Assembly (NCBI GenBank): GCA_964020155.1
Contig: OZ026566.1
Location: 2,141,789 to 2,205,788, forward strand
Direction of reading: 5' to 3'
Length of the DNA stretch: 64,000 nt
Source of the DNA: Chondrilla cf. caribensis
Taxonomy: Eukaryota; Porifera; Demospongiae; Chondrillida; Chondrillidae
Below, piece after piece: positions 30,370 to 43,370 of the stretch; the first letter of the stretch is position 1, and each line of letters begins with the position of its first letter. The position numbers were made by a program, and so were the translations under genes. A model generated the notes under the pieces. That model was given only the letters and a program-made list of their open reading frames with translations. It searched no databases and was not told the origin of the DNA.

Positions 30370-33300
30370 TGGATGCCAGTGGGCAGAAAAGATTTTGCTC
30401 ATCCTATTCAAGAGAATCAGATGATCTCTGCGCATCAATAGCTAGGATGGTAAAGCAATTAAGCTCAGAGTTTGTAGATCCACAAGGCATTGTTAGTTTA
30501 TTAGCTTGTCACCTGATTGCCCTGAACAAATTGCCTGGTGTAGACCCATCAGAATGGGAGAGGTCCTCAAAAGAGTTGTGGCATGAATCACTGGCTCATT
30601 CCACCTCACACAAGTCGCTCCAGTGGCTGTGAGGTAGGAGCCTACTCAATGAGAAAGATGTATGACAACCTGAACACAGAAGCAAGCCTAGTTATTAATG
30701 CCACGATTGCATTTAATCCCTTGAACAGAGAGGCAGCTTTGAGAAACATTCAAGCTCTATGCCCATCCATTGCCCCCATCTTAATCAACTGCTAACTCAA
30801 ACAATGGGTTGTTCAGATTAATGCAACAACTGATGGGGGAGCAGTTCCCAGAGCGCTTCAGATATTATTGATCTGTGAATATTTTATCATTAAAAACAAA
30901 CTAACAAGGAATTCGAGTTCAAAAACTCGTGGGGTTGCCGCCCCCGCACTCGAATTACTTGGACGTCTTTTTTAGCTTCAGAAGAACCTTCGCTGAAATT
31001 ATTACGTTCGGCGGAGCTTCAGCGCACGAATTCTAGCCCAATTTCTAATTATTGGCGTTCGAAATCGGCCATCTTTATTTCGCGCAATATAAACTAGTTG
31101 TGAACAAAGTTCAGAACCTCGCAAATAGATCTTGCATATAATACTAGGTGTGAACGTGGTTCAGGACCTCGCTACGTGAAGTATAATATGTCCGTATTTT
31201 GCTGTATTATGTTTTTCTTTTTGAAATTGAGATCACATGGATAGATTGGATCATCACAGGAATACTCCGTACACTGTGGGGAGTATTCCTGATTCGTAAT
31301 AAACTTTCAAATAAAAAATTGTTTTGAAATTCAAATGATATACTATATAGATTGAATCATAACAGGAATAAAAAGAATTAGATCAATTTGAATGAAACAG
31401 GTAAAGTATGCCTGTTGTGCATGTGCATTATAAGATAATGGTTAAATTTCATGATCGGCACTCCAATTATAGTGTACTTCTGTAAGTCAAGGTGAATGAC
31501 TTAGATAGAAATTAAGACTTCTGTGTTATATCTTCTTGTGGGAGGTCAGCAATGGGAGAATGATGGAGACTGCTGGCAAAAAGGCCAAGGTGGTGCTGGC
31601 AGGTTTGAGCGGTTGGTGACAATTGTAATTGGCTGTATAACACTAGTTTCATACTGGTTAATTCTTTGAAAAGTTGCATGCTATTTTGCTGTTTGTTGCA
31701 AAAATGTAGAATATAGGTAAATTATTTGTTTCGTTGTAGTTTATCAAGTATAATGACTGCACATGTTGTGATATGTTTAATATGCATGACCTTTATATCC
31801 ACATTGACCACCTTGCTTTTGTATAATTGTTTATATTATAATAAGTGGTAATGCTTGGGCTATTAACATTTCTCCTATTTGTGAGCCAAGCCTTGTAAGC
31901 ATTCTGGTACTGATCCAGATTGATTGTTTCTTTGGGAGTACTATTTGTGGAGAACCTTTGTCACAGTTTGCATGTTTTGTAACATGATGCATGGCCACAT
32001 TTCTTGACAACTTGTGCAAAGAGATTGGTTCCACTGATTGGTTGCGGAACTTACTCATTACAGTATGTTTGCACAACTTCCACTTGTGTTCACTTGTGCT
32101 GCTTGTGCATGATGTGTGGATGCATGCATGATTCCTTTTGTAATTGTTCTGAGACAGCTGGACTCTCATATTGCATCAACTGTGTTTATGATTCTATTTA
32201 CAGTGGTTGATTGAAGTGTGTTCAGTGTATTATTGTATGTTTGTTAACGTGTGGTACGTATGTTTAGACATATTTATACATTTGATGCCATACCAAGAGC
32301 TACAGCTGTTGTACAACACTGCAAAGTGCTTAGCAAGAACAATCATCTCACATGAGGACAAAAATCCTTAGGGATCAGGTAAAAGGAAGATAATGGACAC
32401 TGGCCATATGGATTGACGACGTCGGGTTAGTGTTAGTAGGTAGAGTTATGATTAATTGGGGTTAGATCTGGGATACTTTTTGACCTATAATATTTGGTTC
32501 AAAAAAGGATCCAAGATCTAACCCTACCCTTCTATGCATGCTCTACTACAGAGAGAGCATGACGCTAAGTGGATGTCATCAGTCCATATGGCCAGTAGGT
32601 CGGTTCATTTTACCTGATCCAAAGCCCTCTGTGCTGACGTCTTTCACATGAGAACCAGTCGTCTCTACAACGAGGAAAACGTTCCATTAGTGAGCAATTG
32701 AAACTCGTAGATTAGCCATCTTTTCGATTACGTAGATTGCACGTCATGTACAAATGTCTGCCAAGATGGACGTCACCATGGCTGACCAATTCGAGCTCCC
32801 GAACGACGAATTGACGAACCCCCTTTCGGCGCAATGGGGAATCGAAATTCTGTACGTAAAAACTTTGACAGCCTTCTTGATGATCGTTTTAAGCTTACCG
32901 ATGGCGCCCGACCCGGAACACCCAGCCCCTGAGTCAAAGAAACGTGAGTGTCATTATTGTCCGTCTCTCGGCAACTGCTGCCGATCTTGACGAAAGTCTT
33001 CTACCTCCGTCTGTGACGCGTCCGTGCCCCCTTCCGACGGGAGGGACGGATCGAGACCAGTCGGTTGTGAACTCGTGGAATTTGCGCACAAAGAAAGTGC
33101 AAATGGGCCATAATTCCGCGAGTGTCCCGACGAAAAGCAATTAGATGCGTGGGCGACCAACTTTCGACTCGCTATGGACCGGAAACAATTAACCTCGCTA
33201 ACGCTCGGTAATCAAGATCTATGATATGACGTAGTTCAGTGACATCATCTAAAAATGTCTTCCAAAATGGACGTCATGATGGCCGACCATTTGGTGTCCC

Positions 33301-36300
33301 GAACGACGGATTGGCGAACCCTGCTCTTCGGCGAAGGAAATCGAAAAATCGTTGTGCAAAAAAGTTGACGATTGTTATTTGAATTGTCTTAAGGTACTTG
33401 GTAGTGATGCAGTCCGAAATTTGTCGACAGGAGGAATTGAAAAGTAAGTGCTCTTTTAACGGATCGTGTGTGAACCACAGGCAACCTTTGTCCAAGTTTG
33501 CCATTTCAATATATGCTGCGACGGTGCCCCATTGCCATCGGTGGAACGACTTAGTGCTGATCGATTCAATCGACGAACGATTTGCGTTCAAAGAAACCAA
33601 AAAGTGATCTAAATCACACAATATTGGCGGCCACCGCAATTATGTGCGTGGGCAACCTCGATCGGACTCCCCAAACGAACGGAAACAATTACCTCGCTAA
33701 CGCTCGGTAATAAATTCATTGTTGCGGTCACGCGTAGGAATACACATTAGTATAAGGCCCTTAGACCTCAGAATTTTTTTCCAATTAATGGTGAATTATC
33801 AAATGATGAATTGAAAATTTTAATTAATAGCGACTAAACAGAAGGTGACAACAATGCAGATCTAAGTTTCATAGTGCTTTGCTGAAGACTAAATCAAGTT
33901 TTCTTTGGTGGATGTTAATATGTAAATAGATTTATCTGTTGATGATAGGTACTTGAAACAGGGATTGGTTGTAGTAGCTGTAGCGAGCATACTGTACAAC
34001 CAAAGCCTAGGTCACAGGGTTAAAAGCAATTGACAAATAATGTCATTCATGCCTTCCTTGGCAAGGCAGGGGCGAAAAATATCCCCATTGGCGAACTAGA
34101 TGCGTCATTGTGGTCGACAGCAGTCCGCAAATTGCGAGTAGTGTTCCTTAATTTGCTGCCACCAGTCATCCTTATAGGCTTACATTCTCTAGTATTTTGT
34201 GCCCCAAATGGTCACATTTCTTGTCATCATATTCATTTTGGTTGGTCATCCTCTTCCACACTTGATTGTAGTAACTTGAGTGCATTTCTCATCCTTATAT
34301 CTTGATACATATTGTACAGTATTTATGTAATTGATACTACAGTAACTTTTAGGCTAGCTGATTTCCAATAATCTACATTCAAGTATTTTTGGCAGTATGT
34401 GTTACAACTTTTCACAATTAATACTGTATGCATTTATTATTTTAATATTATTCATTTTGTTTATAAATTTATTTGACCAGTGAAGGAACAAGATCGATTC
34501 TGTCTTGTTTCATATGCATCTGATGTTAAGGTGGATATCCCACTCATGCACATGACAAAAGAGGAGAAGAAATCAGCAAAAGATGTTGTCAAAGGACTTA
34601 GAGCTACCGATTCAACAGCCCTGTGTGACGGACTGATTACTGGTGAGTTACACTGTATGTGATCAACATGTTCTTACTATGTGAACAGACTGGTTACCAT
34701 GCATGCATGCATATTACTATTATATTATAAATATTATTATAATTATGCAATTACAGTAGATGACTATTTGATGCATAAGGAATAAGTTGTAGAACGTCAA
34801 GAAAACTTACCTTTGGCCTTGCACTAGTTTTTGAGACTCAAGCACGTACCTAATTGGAGGGTGGTTGATATGAACCCAACCAACCCCTGCTATCTACTCC
34901 CTACTCCAACTTGGCAAGTAACATCCACTAAAGTTTTCCCAGTGTACTAATAATACAATAAAATACATGTACAATTCAATTTATAGGAGAATTCATTCCG
35001 GACCCATTTACCATTATATTATCCAATTCTTCTCTTGTATGTATATAGGGATGCAGCAGATCTTGACGAGAATTGGTGACAAGGCTAAAGTGTCTTCGGT
35101 ACTCTTGTTGACTGATGGACAAGCCAATGAGGGTCCATCTAGCATGGAGAGTATACTAGATGCCATGAAAAATCCTATGGCATATGATATGCAGCAAAGC
35201 AGTAGTGGCCCTAATATGGCATATGGTATGCAGCAAAGCAGTAGTCACCCTAATATGCCTAATAGCAAGCCTCGTCATCGTTTCAATCCATTTGGGGTTA
35301 GTAAGTTTCTTCATGTTTTTATTAAGTTAATATTTGGTCACATTAGTTTCGGTCCCTTCAACTGTTCAATACTTATGTACAGTAAATACTCGTTGATATG
35401 CAGCAAACATGTGGAAATTGATGGGTTTGGTGAAATAGCTACATACACATTACTGATTATGCATTGCATATATTTGGCATCGGGAAATTGTGGACAAAAA
35501 TGTTTGGTGGATAAGCAGTGGCAAATTAATGAGAAGTCACCAAATTTCCAAGCAGAATTAAATTAGTATGTTGCGGAAATTATTCATCATGTATGCTTGG
35601 TAAATACTTCTTGAACATTTATTTGGTACAACTGCAACTTCATACAACAACCCTGTCATCCATAGGAAGACACTGATGATATTATAGCAGTATTGTTGAT
35701 TGTCAATTCACTGCAGCTATTTAGAAATGCATCATCCCAACCATCTCCTAAGCCTGTGGTCCAGCAACAACAAGGTGTTTCATCCCAACCAGCACTTCAA
35801 CAACAACAACAACAACAACAAGTTGTTTCCCTTCCACCTCCACCAGCACCTCAACAACAAGAACAACAAGAAGTTGTTTTACCTCCCCCGGCACCTCAAC
35901 AACAACAACAACAGCAGCAACAACAACAAGAACATGAGGGTGTTCCACCTGCACCTCCACCACCACAACAACAAGGTGTTCCACCTCCACCTCTGCCACT
36001 ACCTCAAGGGCAATGTGTTCGAGGTGTTCTAGCTTCAACAACAGTGGTAACTTATTGTATTTTCCTATTTGTGCACCACTCATATGACCAAGTTCTTGTT
36101 TTCTTTGATATTTTCATGTATATGCAGAAGGTTCCTTTCGAGGGTACAATTTACACCTTTGGTTTTGGGAGTGACCATGATGCTAGACTTTTGGAAGCCA
36201 TTTCTCAAGCTACGGAAGGAGGCTATTATTACATTGATTCAGCAGAAAAGGTATTTATTGATATCAATAATTAATCCAGTATGTATCCAATTATGTATGC

Positions 36301-39300
36301 CAATAAATCCCAATAGATCCCTGGATCTTTTGCTGACTGTCTGGGTGGCCTATTGAGTGTGGTAGGTCAGAATATGGAGATGTCCCTTGCCTGCACTAAT
36401 GGCTGTACCATGGCCAATGTTTATGCTAAAAACCCTGCTAAGATGTCAGATGGAAATACCAAGTATGTTAATGTATGACTTTATTGCCAATGTAGACTTG
36501 CGTATAATATTTGCCTCCATGTAGATGTGTGGTACAGTTAGGAGACTTACTATCGGAGGAGGAACGTGATGTAGTTCTGGAATTAACACTCCCAGCAATT
36601 GGTGAAGAGGCTAGTGATTGGACGGTAGTTTCTGCCAGACTCACCTACTTCAATGTGATATCATCTGTGATGGAGGATGTCCAGTGTGACCTGAAAGTAC
36701 AGCGCAAGCAAGAAGGCTAGTCAACCTTGAGCAGTACCTCATGGGGGTATTGGTATATGTGCAGTATCTTGTTAGGAATGTTGAAAGTTTACGCTTTCAG
36801 CTTGAGCCATATGACACACGAGAGATGATTCAGTGTGTATGGCTTGCTAGCCCAAGCTATTGAAAATAGTCATGTGTGCCCAATTTTCATAAGCTTTAGT
36901 TTTCATTTACAGTATATTTACCTTTGAAAGACCTGACTTTGTTGTCATACTCCATGTGAGTTATTTCTCCATAAAAGTGGAACCTTTTGATTTGGTTTTG
37001 ACTTTCATGCTTGCAGCTTGCTTCAAAGCATGATATGCTAACTATAACCTTAATGAATTGATTGCATTGCAATTGACATAATAATATGTATAGTAACAAT
37101 AGTATTGATTAAGACTATTACTAATAAGGTGTTTACCATAGTTAGTCTCCACTAGACCTTCCTCAAGGTCTTCGTATGCTGCTGCTCTTAGATGCTTTCG
37201 CTTTAGATCTTACTTAGACAGCTCAAAGCGGGAAGCCTAAATAGTATTTATTGGAGGATTATAGGGCAAGGAAAGCAAAAACAAAGATATAACATTGTGA
37301 TCGAGATGGTGAAGCGAAAAAGAAATCAGTACTAAATTATATAATTATACCCTAGTCACATGGTTCCAGGACAAACACTACGAAAGTGGGATAACTGGGC
37401 ATGGCAAGGGCAGATAACATGAGAGGTTATGCAATGGCATTAATTAGTGGTAATTACTTATTTATAGGTACACAAAATACAGCATAATCCATAGTGAGCA
37501 TGCATTGATAAAAGTTCACAGTGAGTTAAAGGAGTGAGAGAGATGAGTTCCATACATCATTCAGTCTGGCATATATAATGATGTGTGAGCCTGCAATAGT
37601 TATTGCTGCAGACTTGTCGAGAAGTTTGGTGATGTGGACTTTGGCACACCAGGAGGAGCTGCTGTAAGGATGTTCTGGTAGAGGGCAGCCAGTGCCCTAG
37701 GACTCCAATCTCAATGGTGATGAGTCTTGCCAGGTAGCCGCAGGATTCAAGGTTGCTCAGGGCTAGTTGGTAGTACTAGTTGGTCTTAGTTTCCTTGTGA
37801 TATTTGGCATTTGTGAGGCTTTCTGGCGAGTTGTATGGGATGGTTTGTTGGACAAGGATGTTTCATTATTTGGTGATGATCACAATGCCAAGCAGTAGTG
37901 ACAGGGATTGGTTCAGTGGAGGGAGGATTTTCTTCTGCTCTGAGGCCAGAGAGGTCAGCCAGCACCCAAGCCTCTGGCAGTCCTGACTTGATGCCATCAG
38001 CGAGGACCTTTAGGGCACTGTTGTGTTTCCAACTGTACCTACCCTGCTGTAACACTATTGGGCAGGCCAACAGGATGTGTTGCACAGTGGGGTGGTGATT
38101 GTTGCAGAGAGCGCACTGGGAGTTCACCTTCATCCTCCATCTCTTGAGGTTGAGCGGGTTGTGGGAGGTTGACTTCTTTTCTCTTCACCTTCTTTTTGCG
38201 ATAGTTGATAGTGTAGGATGCGGAAATCCTGAGCGATCTTTGTCTCCGTTGTAGTCTTCTCGTGATTGTTCTTCTCAACAGCTGCAAGAATTTCCATTTT
38301 CTTGGACAAAGTCAGATCAGATTGCTTGGCAGCCATTGTTCTCAACGAATCTACAGGTGTTACTGAGGTGTATCTGTTAAGAATTGTTTTAAGTGCAGAA
38401 GAGGTCGGTTTGGGGACTGAAAGATTGTATGTACTAGCCGATGTTCCATGTTTACTTAAGTGTGTTAGTGTTAACAAGACTTTTTAGTATAATACGCACG
38501 TATATGGGTTTAGCTAGGAGATTTCTACTATGTACTTTATATCCAGGTTTATGTACTAACCATGTAATAACTTCATGCTATTGAGGTTTGATTGTACTAT
38601 ATGGAGTTTTGAGATTGTTTGTGTTACTCTACTCTACTTGCTGAAAAATATATACTGTACATATAATTGATGTTTGCCTCACTGATATTCCAATGGATTT
38701 GTTCATGTTGTAGGTTTACAGGTGCCTAACAAGTCAGTCCTTGTCCAGAATATAAGGATTAGTGCTCTGAGAAGCTTGAAGGAAGCCCAAGAGTTGGGAG
38801 AGGCAGGTCAGTCAACAAGGGGTAACAAAATTTTTAAATCAACACTCGTATATTTTCATAGTGTAAAATCATCGTATGAGGTATACACTACAAAAATTGT
38901 AACAGTACACGCATTACACAGTTATCTGCTGTTGATGTCAGATTGTTTAATCTGATCACATGGTCTATCCATTTGATCATTCTATTCCAGCCACCCTTAT
39001 CTTGTTTCTTTTATTTGTGTGTAAATCAACCTTGTAGCTTTGTTTACTTTTCAATGTTTTATCTTAGTTATGATAATATCCATTGCATTGTGTAGGGAGT
39101 TTGGATAAAGCACGTGATGTGTTGAAAGCTGCTATTGCTTCAATTGAAAAAAGTGAACTTACGGAGCACAAGCTAGTTAAGGTAAGTTCTAAAGGTGTAG
39201 TTGTATCCCGTTGTATGAACAATTTAAATCTACTATAAATAGATACTCAGTATACCAGGTGTATAATGACCATAATAGATTTGGATGTATCCAATTAATT

Positions 39301-40801
39301 GAATGCCTATTGGTACATTCACTATAATGGTTACTACAATACATTGTGTTCTGTACATGGTACCATTTCTGAGTAGTCTTCAGCAAAACAGATAATTGCC
39401 AAAACAAAACTCTCTAGAATCTTACGAGGCACACTTTAAGAAATCTTCAGCTTAATTGTTGCAAAGGAAAAGGACCACAATTCACTTAACAGGCTACTTT
39501 GTAGATTAGAGATATCCCACAAATTTGTTTGTCAGGAATGTCATACTGTGTATAGGGGAAAAATTTCACAGAGGAACATTTGTGATCTTGTGCTCAAAGG
39601 AGCATTTCACAGTATTAATTTTGCAATTTGCCAAGTTTTTTAATACGTTTTGCTGCATTTGTGTTTTAATATTTTGGCTTGTAAGGATTCCAAGATTAAA
39701 TGTTTGTGAAATGAGCCAAATTATGAAAAACAGAAAATTTCACTTCAAGAAATTTTCCCACTATATTATGGTAGGATATCTATAATAGAATAGGTTCACA
39801 AAGGTTCACCAGGGTGTCAACTTTGTTCTCTAGTCAGTTGTTTTCATAGATTTGGGTCAGAAGGCATTTGTTCTGTTTTGACTCCTTTTGCAAGTGGAAG
39901 CAAATCCATTTTAGCAATATATAATTGATTTCTGTAATTTTTGTCTACTCTAGGCTACAATATGTAGCTCTGCCCTCGTGGTATATAGCTCACTGTTGTT
40001 TTCCTGTACCTCAGACCTTGAGGTAGTATAACTGTTATTGTATCCTGATTGAGGGGTGGATCAAAGGAAAAACTGTGCGTACATAAGCCATGTAGCACAG
40101 GTCAGTGATACAGCACAGGTCATCAGACAGGTTTCATTGTTAGGATTAATTGCGCGAGAACGAGGCAGGAAATTAGTAAATTTCTATTGCATGTAATATG
40201 TTTTATTGGACTATGTGCATATTTGTTGTATAAATAGTCTATCATTCACCACACCAGGATATAACTATTACATATAACTTATTGTGTTTTGAGCTGATAT
40301 AGTTGAATTGGTTGGTAATGAACATGCATATCTCTTTTGTAGTATTTGCTAGCAGACATGAAGGGTATTCTTCAATCTTATAGCTCACAAGAAATCTTTG
40401 TAGGAGTGGGTTCTAAGATGTATGCCAATGCGTAAGTTTGTAATATGTCTTGAGCATTATAGATGTGTGATTAATGTATTGTGTTTTTATGAATTGTCTT
40501 TTGACCAGATTCAACCCATAATATGTGACTGTGTGTGCATTGTATAATAATAATGTGTGTACGTACATGTGCATTGTGTACATGTGTTTTCAGTGTTCGT
40601 GTAAGTTTTCCCAATATCTTGGGCATTATAGATGTAGTATTGAACTGTGTGTGTGTCATTTTGTGTCAATAATATTATTGATTCATATTGTTCACCTTTA
40701 GGTATCAGAGCAATCTACAGCAAAGGAGTCTGACCAGTGAAGATAATGCCTACGCGAATGCTTGTCATGTGGCAACTAAAGCAGCCTTTAGGAAGATATG
40801 A
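29001..40801 (+). CDS. VWA-domain protein with Q/P-rich insert, copy B (621 aa if exon 7 splices)
   Basis: Exons 29001-29232, 34481-34642, 35049-35296, 35666-36046, 36128-36250, 36317-36462, 36525-36715, 38714-38821, 39096-39181, 40343-40431, 40702-40801; each matches an exon of copy A in phase. The MIDAS is canonical (DRSGSMSG, Asp about residue 54). The Q/P insert is 127 codons against 185. Domain reading as for copy A: VWA split by the insert, then a Vwaint-like half. Oddities: the exon 7 donor is GCTAGT where A has GTTTGT, and failing to splice stops the protein at KQEG; intron 1 is 5.2 kb of repeats; intron 7 carries a 1.5 kb transposon-derived insertion; the poly(A) hexamer seen in A is gone. 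Start taken at the first of two ATGs in tandem (29001, 29004). Confidence 0.72.
29965..30246 (-). pseudogene. Possible transposon-derived ORF fragment (93 aa)
   Basis: Reads MGGTLIITSRAKMDTKSAS..., and ends with LQFFLQRLSVAVQRGNAAAV and DDPFWID. The VQRGNA-type ending recalls C-termini of repetitive proteins in sponge-like genomes, but that is from memory and weak. It lies in intron 1 of VWA-B and is absent from copy A. Confidence 0.3.
30307..30368. repeat. (GT)n microsatellite in VWA-B intron 1
   Basis: About 30 GT units directly before the reverse-transcriptase fragment, in the same arrangement as in VWA-A. Confidence 0.95.
30385..30800 (+). pseudogene. Reverse-transcriptase fragment in VWA-B intron 1
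   Basis: Open stretches read SSEFVDPQGIVSLLACHLIA with LNKLPGV, then after a deletion GAYSMRKMYDNLNTEASLVI and AFNPLNREAALRNIQALCPS. This is the start of the reverse-transcriptase palm in the same family as 25405-27290, with part of the middle lost. Better preserved than the copy at 16995-17412. Confidence 0.65.
30900..32370. other. VWA-B intron 1, no feature recognised
   Basis: Unique-looking intronic DNA. A GC-richer patch at about 30905-31080 (GGGGTTGCCGCCCCCGCACT) and two similar sentences, GTGAACAAAGTTCAGAACCT and GTGAACGTGGTTCAGGACCT (about 31099 and 31151), form a short imperfect direct repeat. The open frames here are not convincing. Confidence 0.4.
32371..32625. mobile_element. Inverted-repeat element (MITE-like)
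   Basis: Begins GGGATCAGGTAAAAG and CTGGCCATATGGATTGA, and ends with their complements (TCAGTCCATATGGCCAG, TTTTACCTGATCC). Inner arms also pair around GGGTTAGATCTGGGAT / GGATCCAAGATCTAACCC. No ORF. I cannot define a target duplication. Confidence 0.65.
32735..33720 (+). repeat. Two diverged direct copies of a GC-richer unit with coding look
   Basis: Unit 1 (about 32735-33215) and unit 2 (about 33235-33710) share ATGTCT(G/T)CCAA(G/A)ATGGACGTCA, CCCGAACGACG, then TTTGCG... and at the end GGAAACAATTA(A)CCTCGCTAACGCTCGGTAAT. Unit 1 has a 78-codon open frame from 32754 (MSAKMDVTMADQFELPND); unit 2 is broken. Base composition is richer in GC than the surroundings, suggesting later arrival. The protein is not recognised. 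Both lie in VWA-B intron 1. Confidence 0.5.
34020..34300 (+). repeat. Interspersed repeat, copy 1
   Basis: Shares GGCAAGGCAGGGG(C/A)GAAAAATAT, CTGCCACCA, TAGTATT and TGGTCACATTTCT in order with 60945-61225 in kaptin intron 2. Diverged and non-coding; type unknown, ends not sharp. Confidence 0.7.
36893..38362 (-). mobile_element. Composite transposon-derived insertion in VWA-B intron 7
   Basis: Absent from VWA-A: homology stops near 36893 and resumes at 38363 (GAGGTGTATCTGTTAAGAAT). On the minus strand 38334-38150 reads MAAKQSDLTLSKKMEILAAV then KIAQDFRI, the N-terminal helix-turn-helix typical of Tigger/pogo (CENP-B-like) transposases. Next, 38135-37790 reads CALCNNHHPTVQHILLACP, then LQQGRYSWKHNS, the C-terminal zinc-finger-like tail of a non-LTR-type reverse transcriptase. 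Two unrelated element pieces thus lie side by side. The left half (36893-37780) shows nothing I recognise. Confidence 0.65.
39546..39771. mobile_element. Degraded MITE in VWA-B intron 9
   Basis: Orthologous to 21587-21807: starts CTGTGTATAGGGGAAAAATT and ends TTTTCCCACTATATTATGG with TA on both sides. Confidence 0.6.
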
Positions 40802-43370
40802 GATGGCTATTCCTATGTTAATTAGTATTTGAGCATGATTTGGATTCAGAAATTCTGTGTGATAATTGATTGATTTTTCACTATTACTTTGTATTGAGTT
40901 TATAATATTCTGCCTATATCTTAATAAGAACAAATTTCAGCGTATGTTTATCTATATTCAGGTATATATAATAATTATATACATTGCATTTTGCAATTTT
41001 ATATAATATAGGTCATGTCTATAGCTATCAACCATAATAATTTATTATTCATTGCAATTGCTTTGGGAGTTCAACAGATTGACCTAATTTTAGTGCTATA
41101 ATATTATATAATATATGAATATATCTAGTTCAGACAGAGCTCAGAGCAAAATCAAGGCAATTGCCTCCACAGTTCTCCTTAGTAGAGTGCCCAATTACCA
41201 TATAGCTGGAAATATACTGTATAGCGGGAAATTTTCGCAGATTTCACAGTTGGCCTGACATCCGTGAAAAATTTTATCCATAAATTAGGCATTCTCACTG
41301 TTCTGTTGTGTGACTCTAACCAGCATCTGCAAAAATTTTATCCGCGAATTTTCATTTTTGGAGCCATCCGCAAAAATTTTGTCCTGCGAAAATTTCCCAC
41401 TATACGGTACGTAGGAAATTTCTTTAGACGAATTGGTGATTTTCGAATCTACTGCCAATTAACTTCTGGCTCAGAAATGTAGCCTCGTGATCAATCCTTT
41501 CTTCATTCGAGTGTAAAGTATACGGAGACTATGATCATAATAATAACCCTTGGGAAGGCAACTGTTGAAATTTAATTTAGCCCAAAATTGCCATCCCCAG
41601 ATCTGTCTTTGATTGAGGTAACTAAGGTGGAGGCTAACATTTAACTTAATACATGCATGGACAAAAATATCATACTAATTAAATATTACTCATCTCTATT
41701 TTGACTAAAGGCCATTCAATTATTGAATATAAATTTTCATGTTTATTATACCAATCAATACTCACAGTTTGGTTTATTCAAGAAACAAATTGAACGTCTA
41801 AAAACGTTCATATATGCCAGAGTGAATTGATGTCAAAACAAGAAACAAATGATACAGAATTATCTTAGTATTTGGATGCATGAAGATTACGTAACCTGAA
41901 ATTCTGATTGCACTCTATAGTTACCTTAGAGTTTACAGCACATTACTTTGATTCAGCTCATCACTGGTTAACGGATCAATAGCTCTTAAATTTCCTAAAT
42001 AATTTACAAACAGTATACGTAGGATGTAACTACGACAAAGAAAAAAATAGCTACGTATGCTATAATAATATCTAGTACTTACAATTACGGAATACCAAAA
42101 ATCTCCTTGAAAGAAACAATTCCACCTCATGATCTCTCAAGCATCTACAGAATAGAGAAATACATCATAGTTAAACAAGTCAACTTGTATGGACCAACTA
42201 GCAGACTGTTGAGTAATAAGTAGTATATAGGTATGTAGGACTTAACAAAAGAGTTAATTTGGCACAAGGAGTGGACTCCAATGTAGGAGTGCATGGTCTC
42301 CAAAAGGATATATCTTGGATAATGGATGGGCCTGAATTTAAGAATGAAGTATGTAAGGCATAGGGAACCAGGAAGAATACTACTGTACAAGAAGAACTTT
42401 AAAGGGTATACTATACCATGTCATATAATACTGTATTACACGTTTGATACCAGAGGTACTAGGGCATGGAAAAATGCACCAGTAAGCATGGGGAATGAGA
42501 ACAGCTTCTTAAAAGAGACATCAAATGTGAACTCTTGGCTTGGACATATAAAATGATGCATGCACAATCAATGCCATACGTACTTCACCTTACAAACACC
42601 ACTAGAAAGCCTCAGAAATGATATGCCAGAAAAGTGGCATCTTATGTCACCCTCATCCAACAGGAAAGCCTGTATATATAGTATATATAAGTAGACCAAT
42701 GCATATTATGGCTGCTTACATCATACCGGAACCAAATTACCCTACACACAAACAGCTACGTATTGAGGGTTCCAAGAAAGGAAGCTGTAATAATAGATCC
42801 AATTGGAGCAGTCGGTGACAGTGATATGCAAAGCAAACAGGTTTTAATGGCACAACACCTTGTGTTTCTTTTGTTTCAGGCAGAAATTAATTTTCAAGTA
42901 GAATATGTGAAAGGCATAAGCGTTCGTATGTAACATTCTTTTTCCTAAGGTAAGCCTGATATAATGCATGCGGAAGAGTAGTTTTACCTGGACAATACTT
43001 TCACATATCATGCATATGTCTACAACTTGATCACACATACAGGCTATGGTAAAGCTGACATCAAGTGTTCTCCACATAACAGTAATGACACTACACAGTA
43101 CTACTGTAGGTTTTGGCTAAAGAGTTTAAGTTTTAATATTGGAATAATATTATCTATGCTTAAATACAGTAATTCTTGTTAGTTACGATATTATATGTAA
43201 GGCATATATACAAATTATTCACTTACATACGTACGTAGGCCAAGGCCACGTCAATACATACAATATATATATATATAATATTAAATATATGTGTATGCAA
43301 TAATGTCATGTACATATATATAGCTTAACGCAAATAAGCTTATGTATTGATCAGCATGCATGCTTAACCA
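40802..43370. repeat. Spacer 3' of VWA-B, duplicated
   Basis: No gene. Bases 40920-42745 are collinear with 22745-25136. A MITE sits at 41217-41407. Beyond 42745 the homology to the A spacer ends. On the minus strand 43075-42985 could encode WRTLDVSFTIACMCDQVVDI, then CMICESIVQ, followed by GTAAAA, an isolated exon-like piece with no partner. From 43100 the sequence matches 12110-12600 instead. Confidence 0.65.
41217..41407. mobile_element. MITE with CTGTATAGCGGG termini
   Basis: A 191-bp relative of 10417-10613: starts CTGTATAGCGGGAAATTTTC, ends GAAAATTTCCCACTATACGG, with TA at both flanks. It is absent from the corresponding A spacer, so it inserted after the duplication. Confidence 0.8.

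Noticed and set aside
31831..32169. 112-codon minus-strand frame
   Set aside because: No domain, no splice signals and no conservation in the copy A intron; looks like chance in intronic DNA.
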